DNA of 45,197 nt from Desulfobacterales bacterium (GCA_028277765.1 JANQFQ010000039.1:1-45197), one strand, 5' to 3'; positions 1 through 7,660 are shown, counted from the first letter of the stretch. The notes: generated by a model from the letters alone, not told the origin. Numbers and translations are program-made.

Positions 1-292
1 TAAAAAGAGGGGAGCAAAACTTCCCCCTTTTGCAAAGGGGGATCGAGGGGGATTTTTGTATAAAATTGTAAGTATTTCATGCTTCGGTGTGATCTCGCGA
101 ACATAGCTGTTTATAAGAAATGCGGGCTGGGTCAGCGTTCAGTGGCTTTGCCATCTGAACGGTTATTTGTTTAAATCGTTCTCAGTGTTAGTTTTTACTT
201 AAAATTTATCCCCTTTCAGGGGTTAGTTCAAAGCCTGGCTCTCCGAGCCAGGATGTTTACTTATCCTGTCCATCCTGTGTATCCTTGTAAAT
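1..292. repeat. Intergenic region with three palindromic repeats
   Basis: No gene is seen here. Three hairpins are visible: CCCCCTTT/AAAGGGGG (23-30 with 34-41), CCCC/GGGG around 210-221, and a perfect 8-bp stem CCTGGCTC/GAGCCAGG (234-241 with 245-252). At 261-288 there is a 28-base unit of the TTATCCTGTCCATCCTGT type, with a second copy at 3310-3337. These look like REP-like or dispersed intergenic repeats; any of the hairpins could help end transcription of the leftward lipoprotein genes, but none has a clean U-tract. Confidence 0.6.
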
Positions 293-889
293 TCATGTTT
301 TTTCATCCAATATCCTAAAACTATCTTTTATTTTCTCAACATCTATCAGAAACCTGGGGAAATAATATCGTTCAGGCGCGTCATAGGTGATCTCATAATA
401 CCATTTGCCGGTGATTAGTCCGTATGTCAGGATTCTTTTTTTCAGGCCTGTTTGAGATCTGAAAGCGCATATGATTTTAAAGCCAGGAAGCCCGCTGATG
501 ACAGCAGGCTCATTTGCAATTACTGTCACTCCCATATATTGCGGTGAAGCATGGAGATGGTCAATGCAATGTTCGGCAGCTTCCTGAGGCAGCATGCCGG
601 GTGTGATCTTTTTTTTGGAAGGTTGCTCGCTGCCTGAGCCGTATTTTTTATTGTTAGCAGCTTCAATCTCTTTTATTAAATCAGTCCGTTTTATTCTCAC
701 TCCCTGAAGCAGCCCGCCGTCTCTGGTAATACACAATGCATCTATAATCCAGGCGTATCGTCTCCATCCTTCAGGCAGGTCTACAGAAAAACCGAGGTCT
801 TGACTTTCAAAAGGCCCTCCCACTTTAACCCATGTGGCACAACCTGTAATACAGAGTATGATGATGCATATCAATACTGTCTTTTTCAT
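293..889 (-). CDS. Putative lipoprotein of unknown function
   Basis: A 198-residue protein whose N-terminus has a lysine pair, a hydrophobic run and a lipobox (ITGC, Cys at residue 17), so it is probably a lipid-anchored envelope protein. After the Cys it has a compact region starting FSVDLPEGWRR, of the kind often seen in small secreted proteins that resemble PsbP/DUF-type folds; I cannot place it in a named family. It is the last gene of a leftward three-gene set: its ATG overlaps the TGA of the M48 protease gene by 4 bases (ATGA), which points to translational coupling and a shared envelope role. No catalytic motif is visible. Confidence 0.75.
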   Translation of the reverse strand: MKKTVLICIIILCITGCATWVKVGGPFESQDLGFSVDLPEGWRRYAWIIDALCITRDGGLLQGVRIKRTDLIKEIEAANNKKYGSGSEQPSKKKITPGMLPQEAAEHCIDHLHASPQYMGVTVIANEPAVISGLPGFKIICAFRSQTGLKKRILTYGLITGKWYYEITYDAPERYYFPRFLIDVEKIKDSFRILDEKT

Positions 890-2079
890 TCTGAGGTTCC
901 CGTAACCCTTGTTTCAATTTCTTTAATATACTGTTCAATATATTTCCTGTCTAATGCATGAGGAGACAGCTTTAGGTACTTGACCAGTTCAGTAATCGCT
1001 TTATTTTTCATCCCCATTTTATAGTAAAAAATACCAAGCTGTTTGTGCGGATCCGGATATTTTGGATCGCAGGCTGTAGCCTTTATATATGCTTTTTCTG
1101 CCGCCTGTTTGTCTCCTTCACAGTTTCTCTCTCTGTACAATTCGCCAAGACAATAATGGGCTTTTGCGTTTTCAGGATCTTTTTTAAGAGAACGTCTTAT
1201 CCCTACTTCGGCTGACGTAAATCGCCCCATACATAGATCCAGCTCAGCGTTATCTAAAACAAGACGCGCCAATATCTCCTCAAAATGGTCCGTCTTTTTC
1301 ACGTCGACCTGTTCTGCGTTCCTCTCTTCCAGCAGTTGATGGTAGCTGTTAATTCTTTCCTCAAGCCTGGGGTGTGAGCCAAAGAAAAACGGTTCCTTTA
1401 TGTCCTGTTCTTCAATATCCCTCTTCAGGTGTTCAAAAAGCTTTGGCGCCTCATAAGGATCATATCCCGCGTTTACCATCATGCTGTAACCTAAAATATC
1501 TGCCTCTCTTTCAAGATCACGGGAATAACCTGTAACTGCGGCCATTGCCCCCAAATTCCCCAGAATACTTACGATATCTCCATAAACACCGAAAGGTATG
1601 GCCGCGACCTGCAGACCGGCAAAAGTGGCAGATTTATTTTTTACGCTTCTTGAGTTTCTGGCCCCATGTCTGTTTATCACATGGGTCATCTCATGCCCCA
1701 GCAATGCTGCCAACTGATCCTCATTTTCCATTTTCGCAAGGATTCCAGTATGAACATAGATAACTCCATTTGGATATGCAAAGGCGTTAAGCAGAGGATT
1801 TTTTATAATGATTACCTTAACGGAAATGTCATCTTTCAGGTTTTCTGGAAGCAGTTTCCGGGCAACACTGTTAAGATATCTGTTAAGTTCTGCATCTTCG
1901 TAAAGCTGGCCGCTTCTGGCAATTCTTCTCTGTTCCTCTTTTGACCTGTTCCAGAGACGTTTTTCATCTTCTTCAGGAACAAAGGATCCATCCTTGCCTA
2001 TGGGGGCAAGATAAGTGGAAGGACAGGCTGCCGTGTATAGAAGAATAAAAACAGCTATTAAAAGTTTTTTACTGTACAT
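886..2079 (-). CDS. M48-family metalloprotease with C-terminal TPRs (BepA-like)
   Basis: A zinc-dependent endopeptidase, 397 residues. The HExxH zinc motif is at 129-133 (HEMTH) and the third-ligand region LEREAD follows at about 190. The N-terminus is a signal sequence ending TAAC (Cys 19), so it may be a lipoprotein, although the lipobox lacks the usual Leu at -3. Residues about 270-385 form tetratricopeptide repeats (for example AKAHYCLGELYRE). This order, signal then M48 then TPR, matches BepA/YfgC, which degrades or assists outer-membrane barrel proteins in the periplasm; that role is inferred by homology. It overlaps the upstream lipoprotein gene by 11 bases and the downstream one by 4, so the three are probably one operon. 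Confidence 0.88.
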   Translation of the reverse strand: MYSKKLLIAVFILLYTAACPSTYLAPIGKDGSFVPEEDEKRLWNRSKEEQRRIARSGQLYEDAELNRYLNSVARKLLPENLKDDISVKVIIIKNPLLNAFAYPNGVIYVHTGILAKMENEDQLAALLGHEMTHVINRHGARNSRSVKNKSATFAGLQVAAIPFGVYGDIVSILGNLGAMAAVTGYSRDLEREADILGYSMMVNAGYDPYEAPKLFEHLKRDIEEQDIKEPFFFGSHPRLEERINSYHQLLEERNAEQVDVKKTDHFEEILARLVLDNAELDLCMGRFTSAEVGIRRSLKKDPENAKAHYCLGELYRERNCEGDKQAAEKAYIKATACDPKYPDPHKQLGIFYYKMGMKNKAITELVKYLKLSPHALDRKYIEQYIKEIETRVTGTSE

Positions 2080-2890
2080 CTTTTTCCGGAGGCGGAAAAC
2101 CGCCCAAAATACTTTTGATCAGCCGCGTTGCACTTGATTCCTTTCGCAAATCATAATCGCCTGAGGAGCCCTGTGCACTGTGCCATAGAATCGAGCCTGT
2201 ATCTGCATCAACGATCGCAATGCTAACGATAGTAACACCGCCTTGGGGTACAAAGGCAACACCTATCAGGGCCCCTAATATTATCTGGCCGGCCATAACC
2301 GCTTTGCGTCCGCTGGTTGTGATATGGTCAATGCCCCTGACAAAAAGCATAATATCAGCACTTCCTGATATATCTTTAACTTCCCGGCCAAGGGAATACT
2401 GGAAATTTTCCTCTTTTTCAGGAAAATAATTATCACCAGGACCGTATGCGTGGACCATGATTGCGGTATCAACAGCTTCATAAAGTGCATTTGTCTCCTC
2501 AAGATTTTCCAGGGCCTTGCTGTCCAATGAATTAATGTCACAGATTGTTAGTTTAAAATCATTCTTTTTATTGATCTCATCCTCAATAGCTTTCAATACA
2601 TTTTGTCTTGCCTGGTCAGTCCACGTGTCCATTTTTTCTTTAAGCCCGCCAGCTGTTATCTGATAAACATTTACTGCAGGCGGCATAATCACTAATGTTT
2701 TGACCTCTTTGATCTTTTTATGAAAACCAGGATGCATCTTGTACGGTGCTGATACACATCCGAATATAAACAGGCAGATAATTACAATACTATATATTTT
2801 AATTCTTCGAATCATAATCATTATCATATATTTTTTTCGAACATCATTCAATATTGATCTTTTTCGGGAGGATTGAGTTTTAGATAACAC
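2069..2890 (-). CDS. Putative lipoprotein, first gene of the M48 protease operon
   Basis: A 273-residue protein with a hydrophobic segment and lipobox FGC (Cys about residue 45 from the first start). The first start is GTG at 2890, with AGGAAG five bases upstream. ATG codons at 2827, 2821 and 2815 would give a more ordinary short signal peptide, but no good ribosome site precedes them, so the start is undecided. The mature part carries a conserved-looking stretch (LVIMPPAVNVYQI), a glycine-rich hydrophobic patch (IILGALIGVAFVPQGG) and a terminal IVDADTGSILWHSAQG. That last signature, a remark about variation of a cell-surface quantity, is also seen in GNA1162/CsgG-like lipoproteins that build outer-membrane secretion assemblies; this is a weak resemblance. 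Its stop overlaps the protease start by 11 bases. Confidence 0.75.
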   Translation of the reverse strand: MLSKTQSSRKRSILNDVRKKYMIMIMIRRIKIYSIVIICLFIFGCVSAPYKMHPGFHKKIKEVKTLVIMPPAVNVYQITAGGLKEKMDTWTDQARQNVLKAIEDEINKKNDFKLTICDINSLDSKALENLEETNALYEAVDTAIMVHAYGPGDNYFPEKEENFQYSLGREVKDISGSADIMLFVRGIDHITTSGRKAVMAGQIILGALIGVAFVPQGGVTIVSIAIVDADTGSILWHSAQGSSGDYDLRKESSATRLIKSILGGFPPPEKDVQ

Positions 2891-3134
2891 AAAAACTTCC
2901 TGATGGCAAGTATTCTAATCATTCTACACAGAGTCACGTAGCTTTAGCGAAGTTCCTGCTCGCGGATCGTAGCTTTAGCGAAGTTCCGTGGCGAAAAAAC
3001 CGACCACGGCCATCCCGCTTTTAGCGGGACTGACCACGATATATTTATTTTGCAGATATTAAAGGCCCAGATCGCTACGCGATATTGATGTCATAATCGT
3101 TATACAGAATCTGAAAAATAATGCAGTGCATGAA

Positions 3135-3193
3135 ACGCCGTAGGCGGAATGTTTTAAAACAATCCCGCTGAAGTGTAGCGGGATTATTTAAAA
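3135..3193 (+). repeat. ACGCCGTAGGC hairpin element, copy 1
   Basis: ACGCCGTAGGCGG is followed by a stem with arms TTTTAAAACAATCCCGCT (3152-3169) and AGCGGGATTATTTAAAA (3177-3193). The lead sequence matches the other two copies, but the stem sequence differs and still pairs. Confidence 0.6.
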
Positions 3194-3372
3194 GATAAAG
3201 CTGAGTTGAATAGTGTCGTTTACTATTCATTCGAAACTTATGCCCTCAAGGTAAAAACCACCTCAGAGAACTCTGTGGCTCTGTGATAAAAAAAGTATAA
3301 GATGTTTTTTTATCCTGACCATCTTGTCTATCCTTGTTAAATTAATTGTTTAAAGTTTTGTTTCAAACAAAT

Positions 3373-3401
3373 TTGACAGATAGTCTTGAACCTAACACAA
3401 T
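3373..3401 (+). promoter_or_regulatory. Candidate sigma-70 promoter for recD
   Basis: A perfect -35 TTGACA (3373-3378) is followed after 17 bases by CACAAT (3396-3401, four of six matches to TATAAT). Transcription would start near 3408, about 55 bases before the recD ATG. Confidence 0.35.
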
Positions 3402-3462
3402 GAAAGGTTATGGTAATACTGCGTTATAAAATCAGAAAAATCATTAATCATAAAATACTGAA

Positions 3463-5307
3463 ATGAATAGCAGCAAGCCACCAGAACTAAGAAAAAACAG
3501 GACATTATCCAGTCTGGATATTCACTTTGCCAATTTCATCAATGGTCTGGACAGCAAAAGTAGTCATGAAGTTTTCATGGCTGCTGCCCTTGCAAGCAAT
3601 TATAACCGAGAAGGACATATCTGTCTTGATCTAGCGAAAACAGCTGGCACTAGGATTGAGCTTCCTGGAGAAAAAGATCTTTTAACATGCCCGGCTCTCA
3701 AAACTTGGACCAATGCTCTTGAACAGAGTTCTGCAGTTGGAAAACCTGGTGAATTCACACCTCTGGTACTTGATGAAAAAGACCACCTATATCTATACCG
3801 GTACTGGGAATACCAGGAAGAACTGGCGCGTCATATAACAAAAAAAACAGATGGTTTTATTGAGCTTGATATGAGCAGACTAAAGCTGGAAATTGACAGG
3901 CTTTTCCCTGCCCAGACTGCGGACGATGAGATTGATCTTCAGAAACTTGCAGCGTGTGTAGCGCTTCTAAAAAAAATCTGTATTATTTCCGGGGGGCCTG
4001 GAACCGGTAAAACAAGTACGGTGGTAAAGATAATGGCGCTTATCCTTGAGCTGTTTCCGGGATCGCGCATCGCTCTCACCGCTCCAACAGGGAAAGCTGC
4101 CGCCCGTCTTCAGGCCGCAATCAGGAACGGGAAGCAGACCATCAATTGCGATGACCATGTTAAAAACAGCATGCCGGAACAAGCATCAACCATACACCGT
4201 CTTCTTGGCAGCATTCCCGGTTCACCATATTTCCGCTACAATACCGACAACCCGCTCTTGATTGACACGCTGATCGTGGACGAAGCATCGATGATCGATC
4301 TCGCCCTGATGTCAAAGCTGGTACAGGCAGTTCCTGATAACGCGCGACTCATTTTTCTTGGTGATAAGAATCAGCTTGCTTCTGTGGAGGCCGGCGCTGT
4401 GTTCGGAGACATATGCAATACCGGCCCGGAAAACGCATTTGGTTTTTCACCGCAGTTCGCAAAAGAGCTAAAAAAAATTATAACGCCAAGGGCTGATAAA
4501 ATACCAATTGCCAAAAAAGCAACAGGACTCAACGACTCTGTTGTCATTCTCCAAAAAAGCTACCGGTTTAGGGCTGACAGTGGAATCTGCGAAGCAGGTC
4601 AGACCGTAAATACCGGTGACGGGGAAGGAACTGTAAAACTTTTAAAAGAATCTAACTATAAAGATATTACTTGGAAAGAACTCCCCTCACCAGGTGAACT
4701 GGAAAAACATATCCGCGCAAAAATCATCATTGGTTTTAAACCGTATCTAAACGCCGCCAACACACATGAAGCGTTTAAACAATTTGAAAGCTTCCGAATC
4801 TTATGCGCTCTCCGCAGGGGTCATTGTGGTGTAATTGAGGCAAACCAGATGGCTGAAAGAATCCTTGAACAGGAAGGTCTTATCCATATTGATCAGACAT
4901 GGTATAAGGGCCGCCCGATTATCATTACCGCAAACGATTATAACCTGAAGCTTTTTAACGGCGATACCGGCATAGCCCTCCCTGACCCAGATGCCGCAAA
5001 TGAACTTCGTGTGTTTTTCCCAGCTGAAGACGGTTCCCTGAGGAGGTTCCACCCCCTCAGGCTCCCTGGCCATGAAACTGCATACGCCACAACTATTCAT
5101 AAAAGCCAGGGCTCTGAATTCAATGACATTCTACTCCTACTCCCAGACAGGGATTCACAAGTCTTTACCCGGGAACTAATATACACCGGCATTACCCGCT
5201 CCAGGAAAAGCGTGGAAATATGGGGAGACACAGCGATATTCAAAACAGCTGTATCAAGAAAGATTGAACGGGTCTCCGGCCTGCGTGATGCATTGTGGGA
5301 GGCCTAA
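3463..5307 (+). CDS. recD: Exodeoxyribonuclease V alpha subunit (RecD helicase)
   Basis: RecD is the 5'-3' helicase subunit of RecBCD, the nuclease-helicase that processes double-strand ends for recombination and destroys foreign linear DNA. The 614-residue length matches the family (about 600). Walker A is GGPGTGKTS (177-185) and Walker B is in LIVDEASMID (about 267-276). The C-terminal superfamily-1 motif TIHKSQGSEF is intact. The N-terminal 150 residues match the RecB-contacting region of the family. No recB or recC is in the window; they may lie elsewhere. The ribosome site before the ATG is weak. The last 23 codons and about 150 bases downstream are present again, imperfectly, at 6447-6667 and 7375-7560. 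Confidence 0.93.
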   Translation: MNSSKPPELRKNRTLSSLDIHFANFINGLDSKSSHEVFMAAALASNYNREGHICLDLAKTAGTRIELPGEKDLLTCPALKTWTNALEQSSAVGKPGEFTPLVLDEKDHLYLYRYWEYQEELARHITKKTDGFIELDMSRLKLEIDRLFPAQTADDEIDLQKLAACVALLKKICIISGGPGTGKTSTVVKIMALILELFPGSRIALTAPTGKAAARLQAAIRNGKQTINCDDHVKNSMPEQASTIHRLLGSIPGSPYFRYNTDNPLLIDTLIVDEASMIDLALMSKLVQAVPDNARLIFLGDKNQLASVEAGAVFGDICNTGPENAFGFSPQFAKELKKIITPRADKIPIAKKATGLNDSVVILQKSYRFRADSGICEAGQTVNTGDGEGTVKLLKESNYKDITWKELPSPGELEKHIRAKIIIGFKPYLNAANTHEAFKQFESFRILCALRRGHCGVIEANQMAERILEQEGLIHIDQTWYKGRPIIITANDYNLKLFNGDTGIALPDPDAANELRVFFPAEDGSLRRFHPLRLPGHETAYATTIHKSQGSEFNDILLLLPDRDSQVFTRELIYTGITRSRKSVEIWGDTAIFKTAVSRKIERVSGLRDALWEA

Positions 5308-5460
5308 AGCCAAAACTTTTCACCACGAAGAGCACGAAAAACACGAAGTATTTTTATTATTGCTAATCGCTGGATTTATGTTATGAGATAATAATCCAGA
5401 GAATAAAATATGATTCTATAGGTGCACATTTATTACGATTTTGTAAGAGTGTACTGTATA
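5236..5460 (+). repeat. recD 3'-end repeat, copy 1 (native)
   Basis: This is the reference copy of a repeat that spans the recD tail (coding for IFKTAVSRKIERVSGLRDAL and the stop) and the sequence after it. It includes a CACGAAGAGCACGAAAAACA-type dispersed repeat (5321-5348) and a hairpin CTGGATT/AATCCAG near 5370-5400, ending around ATTACGATTTTGTAAGAGTG. Copies 2 and 3 carry a different insert in place of the CACGAAGAGC part, so they are not simple tandem copies of this one. Confidence 0.8.
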
Positions 5461-5503
5461 AAAATTATCACAGCTCTGAAACAGTTCAAATATTTATGTT
5501 TGA

Positions 5504-5680
5504 AAACAAAATATATTGTGCCATCGTTTGTATATAGATTTCGAATTAATAAAGTCAAGAAAACCTGTTAGACATTATTACAATTTAATGTTTATATCGA
5601 AACACCCAGTAGGATTAGAATTCTGGTATAAAGCGAACAAGTATGAACCAAACGGTCAAATGACTTTAGAGGGTTTTTAA
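5504..5680 (+). pseudogene. Truncated C-terminal remnant of a three-Cys-motif partner (TcmP-like) gene
   Basis: An open frame from 5504 to the TAA at 5678-5680 encodes a tail reading HYYNLMFISKHPVGLEFW followed by KANKYEPNGQ. I recognise this as resembling the end of TcmP proteins, which are normally encoded directly upstream of Gp37/Gp68-family genes. The TAA shares one base with the ATG of that gene (TAATG), the expected coupled arrangement. The other 250 or so residues of TcmP are absent: an in-frame TGA lies at 5501-5503, and before it comes the recD downstream repeat. The family assignment is from memory of the conserved C-terminal pattern and needs a profile search. If right, the pair was truncated at its 5' side when it arrived. 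Confidence 0.5.
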
Positions 5681-6351
5681 TGCACAAATCAAAAATTGAG
5701 TGGACAGAAACAACGTGGAATCCTGTTACCGGGTGTACAAAGATTAGTGCTGGGTGTTTAAATTGTTATGCTGAACGAATGGCAAAAAGACTTCACGCAA
5801 TGGGGCAACAAAATTACATTAATGGATTTAAAGTTACTTGCCATCCCCACATGTTAGAAATACCTTTAAAAAAGAAAAAATCAAATTTGATTTTTGTGAA
5901 TTCAATGAGTGACCTTTTTCATAAAGATGTCCCTATAACTTTTATAAAAGAAGTTTTTTCTGTTATGCGCATAGCTGATAATCATGTTTATCAAATCTTA
6001 ACGAAACGTGCCGAACGTCTTTTGGACATATCAGAACAATTAACATGGAAAGATCATATTTGGATGGGGGTTACAGTTGAAGACAAACATTCCAAAAAAC
6101 GGATTGAATATTTGAGAAAGACTAAAGCACGTATAAAATTTCTCTCTATTGAACCCTTGCTGGAACCTTTGGGCAAATTAAATCTAAAAAATATTGATTG
6201 GGTGATTGTTGGCGGGGAGTCCGGTCCCGGTGCACGTCTGGTTGAACCTGATTGTGTTAGAAGTATACGCGACCAATGTATAAAGCAAAATGTTCCATTT
6301 TTTTCAAGCAATGGGGCGGTGTTAGAAAAAAAGAAAATGGCAGAACTTTAG
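5680..6351 (+). CDS. Phage Gp37/Gp68-family (DUF5131) protein, frameshifted near the C-terminus
   Basis: The N-terminus has the family's IEWTETTWNPVTGC start and a three-cysteine cluster C19-x6-C26-x2-C29 followed by YAERMAKR; later come VNSMSDLFH, ILTKRAERL, GVTVED and VGGESGPGAR. These are hallmarks of the Gp37/Gp68 family, found in phages and accessory islands; the Cys cluster suggests metal or iron-sulfur binding, but the function is not established to my knowledge. The ATG has GAGGG seven bases upstream. After VPFF the frame leaves the family: the expected ending FFKQWGG is encoded in the -1 frame, because a run of T has seven bases (6297-6304 region) where eight would keep the frame. 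As read, the protein ends early at 6351 (223 residues). Confidence 0.82.
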   Translation: MHKSKIEWTETTWNPVTGCTKISAGCLNCYAERMAKRLHAMGQQNYINGFKVTCHPHMLEIPLKKKKSNLIFVNSMSDLFHKDVPITFIKEVFSVMRIADNHVYQILTKRAERLLDISEQLTWKDHIWMGVTVEDKHSKKRIEYLRKTKARIKFLSIEPLLEPLGKLNLKNIDWVIVGGESGPGARLVEPDCVRSIRDQCIKQNVPFFSSNGAVLEKKKMAEL

Positions 6352-6401
6352 ATGGCAAGATATGGGATGAAATGCCAGAAAATAAATTATTATACGCATA
6401 A
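6305..6401 (+). pseudogene. Out-of-frame C-terminus of the Gp37/Gp68-family gene
   Basis: Read one frame back from the gene above, this segment encodes FKQWGGVRKKENGRTLDGKI and then WDEMPEN, ending with TAA at 6399-6401. This is the conserved family C-terminus. The intact reading would need one extra T in the seven-T run just upstream, so the cause is a real one-base deletion, a homopolymer sequencing error, or slippage. Confidence 0.7.
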
Positions 6402-6446
6402 CAAATTATTTGAACAGTTCAACTATTACATTCCAGATATTGAGTT

Positions 6447-6667
6447 AAAGATTGAACGGCTCTCCGGCCTACGCGATGCACTATGGGGGCCTAAACCAAA
6501 ACCTTTTTTGCCACGAATGACACAGAACTTCGCTAAAGCTACGATCTGCGGGCGAAGGGCACGATTTTTTTATTATTGCTAATCACTGGATTTATGTTAT
6601 GGAATAATAATCCAAAAAATAAAATATGATTCTGTAGTTGCGCATTTATTACGATTTTGTGAGTGTG
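6447..6667 (+). repeat. recD 3'-end repeat, copy 2
   Basis: Begins AAGATTGAACGG and continues through TCTCCGGCCTACGCGATGCA to ATTACGATTTTGTGAGTGTG, matching copy 1 except for an insert (GACACAGAACTTCGCTAAAG and onward, 6517-6560) shared only with copy 3. One G is missing at the TGGGGGCCTAAA junction, so the recD stop is out of frame here. The hairpin part at 6587-6615 is kept. Confidence 0.75.
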
Positions 6668-6686
6668 GACATATATAAATGGTTAT

Positions 6687-6711
6687 GTTGGGTTGCTTCG
6701 CTTAACCCAAC
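6687..6711. repeat. GTTGGGTT...AACCCAAC palindromic element
   Basis: A perfect 8-bp stem (GTTGGGTT 6687-6694, AACCCAAC 6704-6711) closes a GCTTCGCTT loop and is followed by CTACG. This is the common dispersed GTAGGTTGGGTT-type palindrome seen in many bacterial genomes; related pieces occur at 12192-12248 and near 13368-13392. Confidence 0.6.
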
Positions 6712-6755
6712 CTACGCAGCTTATTGAAGGCGGCCCATCAAAGATAATAATTTCG

Positions 6756-7262
6756 ATGTTAAGAGATGTACCATACGGTATAACACGCAATGTAACAATA
6801 CTAAATATTGTTCTTTTTGAATCATACAAACAATCTGAAATTGAAAAAATTTATCCAGAAATGGAGATTAAAAATAAGTATATTTCTGAATCGTCAGAAG
6901 ATATTGAATTGCTACCTGAAATTGATCTCGAAGAGGAGTTTGAGGATATCGAGCTTGAGATAATTGAACCTGAAATTGAATTTGAAGAAGAACTCGATGA
7001 CATATCTTACTCTCAAGACATCCAGGTTAATGTCCCCTCAAAGACATTGGATAGTGAGATGGAAACCGATTCCCAGGAAGATGATCAGACAACAGATGAA
7101 GAGATGGATATAATTAATGCTGAGTCAGAACCTGCAGGAAAAGATAAAAACTTTTTGGTTAAACATTGGAAATGGCTTTTATGTGGTTTAATTATTCTTG
7201 TGCTTTTAACCTTGTTCATAACAATAGCAAAGAAAGGGGTCAAATTTTCTGCTGACGTTTAA
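6756..7262 (+). CDS. Acidic protein with a single C-terminal membrane anchor, unknown function
   Basis: The first 31 codons of the longer frame (from 6663) are made of the recD repeat and a palindromic element, so the ATG at 6756 is the more credible start, giving 168 residues; no ribosome site is clear. The middle is strongly acidic (EIDLEEEFEDIELEIIEPEI and similar), then comes DEEMD, and then a basic/aromatic KHWKW and one hydrophobic segment of about 20 residues (LLCGLIILVLLTLFITIA) close to the end. That is a tail-anchored layout with an acidic cytoplasmic face. The final GVKFSADV is encoded inside a GGGTCAAAT inverted repeat, so the native C-terminus may have been replaced. I do not recognise the family; it may itself be a truncated gene. 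Confidence 0.45.
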   Translation: MLRDVPYGITRNVTILNIVLFESYKQSEIEKIYPEMEIKNKYISESSEDIELLPEIDLEEEFEDIELEIIEPEIEFEEELDDISYSQDIQVNVPSKTLDSEMETDSQEDDQTTDEEMDIINAESEPAGKDKNFLVKHWKWLLCGLIILVLLTLFITIAKKGVKFSADV

Positions 7263-7362
7263 AAAAATACTAACGATATATGTCATGGTATTAGTACAGA
7301 TCGAAAAAAGAATAAAAGATACGAAAAATTAGTAAACATAATCGTTCACGGAGATTTGACCC
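7237..7362. repeat. Possible short mobile element bounded by GGGTCAAAT / ATTTGACCC
   Basis: Nine-base perfect inverted ends, GGGTCAAAT (7237-7245) and ATTTGACCC (7354-7362), enclose about 108 AT-rich bases without a gene. Similar GGGGTCAAAT ends are often seen around IS200-like or RAYT-type elements; here no transposase is present. Confidence 0.3.
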
Positions 7363-7374
7363 ATTTACGCAACT

Positions 7375-7560
7375 ATATTCAAAACAGCGGTATCAAGAAA
7401 GATAAAACGGCTCTCCGGCCTGCGTGATGCACTATGGGGGGCCTAAACCAAAACCTTTTTTGCCACGAATGACACAGAACCTCGCTAAAACTACGATCTG
7501 CGGGCGAAGGACACGATTTTTTTTATTATTGCTAATCGCTTAATTTATGTTATGAGATGT
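7375..7560 (+). repeat. recD 3'-end repeat, copy 3
   Basis: Starts ATATTCAAAACAGCGGTATC, further upstream in recD than copy 2, and keeps both frame and stop: it would code for IFKTAVSRKIKRLSGLRDAL then WGA and TAA, against RecD's IFKTAVSRKIERVSGLRDAL then WEA. It shares the GACACAGAACCTCGCTAAAA insert with copy 2. Its downstream hairpin is decayed (TTAATTTATGTTATGAGATG). Confidence 0.75.
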
Positions 7561-7660
7561 TAATTTAGAGGTGAGATATTTATATAAAGATAATCCATAT
7601 TTGAATTTTTAAAAACTATATTCCAAAGCACAATATATTGCGTTATTAAAAAGATCGCGC

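Larger units (their letters stand above)
2891..3462. repeat. Repeat-rich intergenic region between divergent operons
   Basis: No gene is supported. The stretch holds a 20-base direct repeat of the CGTAGCTTTAGCGAAGTTCC type (2937-2956 and 2968-2987), a CCCGCT/AGCGGG hairpin near 3013-3030, a copy of the ACGCCGTAGGC hairpin element (3135-3193), a CACAGAG-type dispersed repeat (3260-3286) and a TTATCCTG-type unit (3310-3337). A promoter for recD sits at its right end. The repeats recur at several other places in the window, so they are genome-wide elements and not local duplications. Confidence 0.65.

Noticed and set aside
2937..2987. Direct repeats considered as a short CRISPR array
   Set aside because: Only two units with an 11-base spacer, and the same sequence is dispersed elsewhere; no cas genes.
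6352..6582. Open frame of 76 codons on the plus strand
   Set aside because: It is the shifted tail of the Gp37/Gp68 gene joined to recD repeat copy 2; no independent gene.
6663..6755. Upstream start of the acidic protein at 6663
   Set aside because: These codons lie in the recD repeat and a common palindromic element; the protein-like part starts after them.
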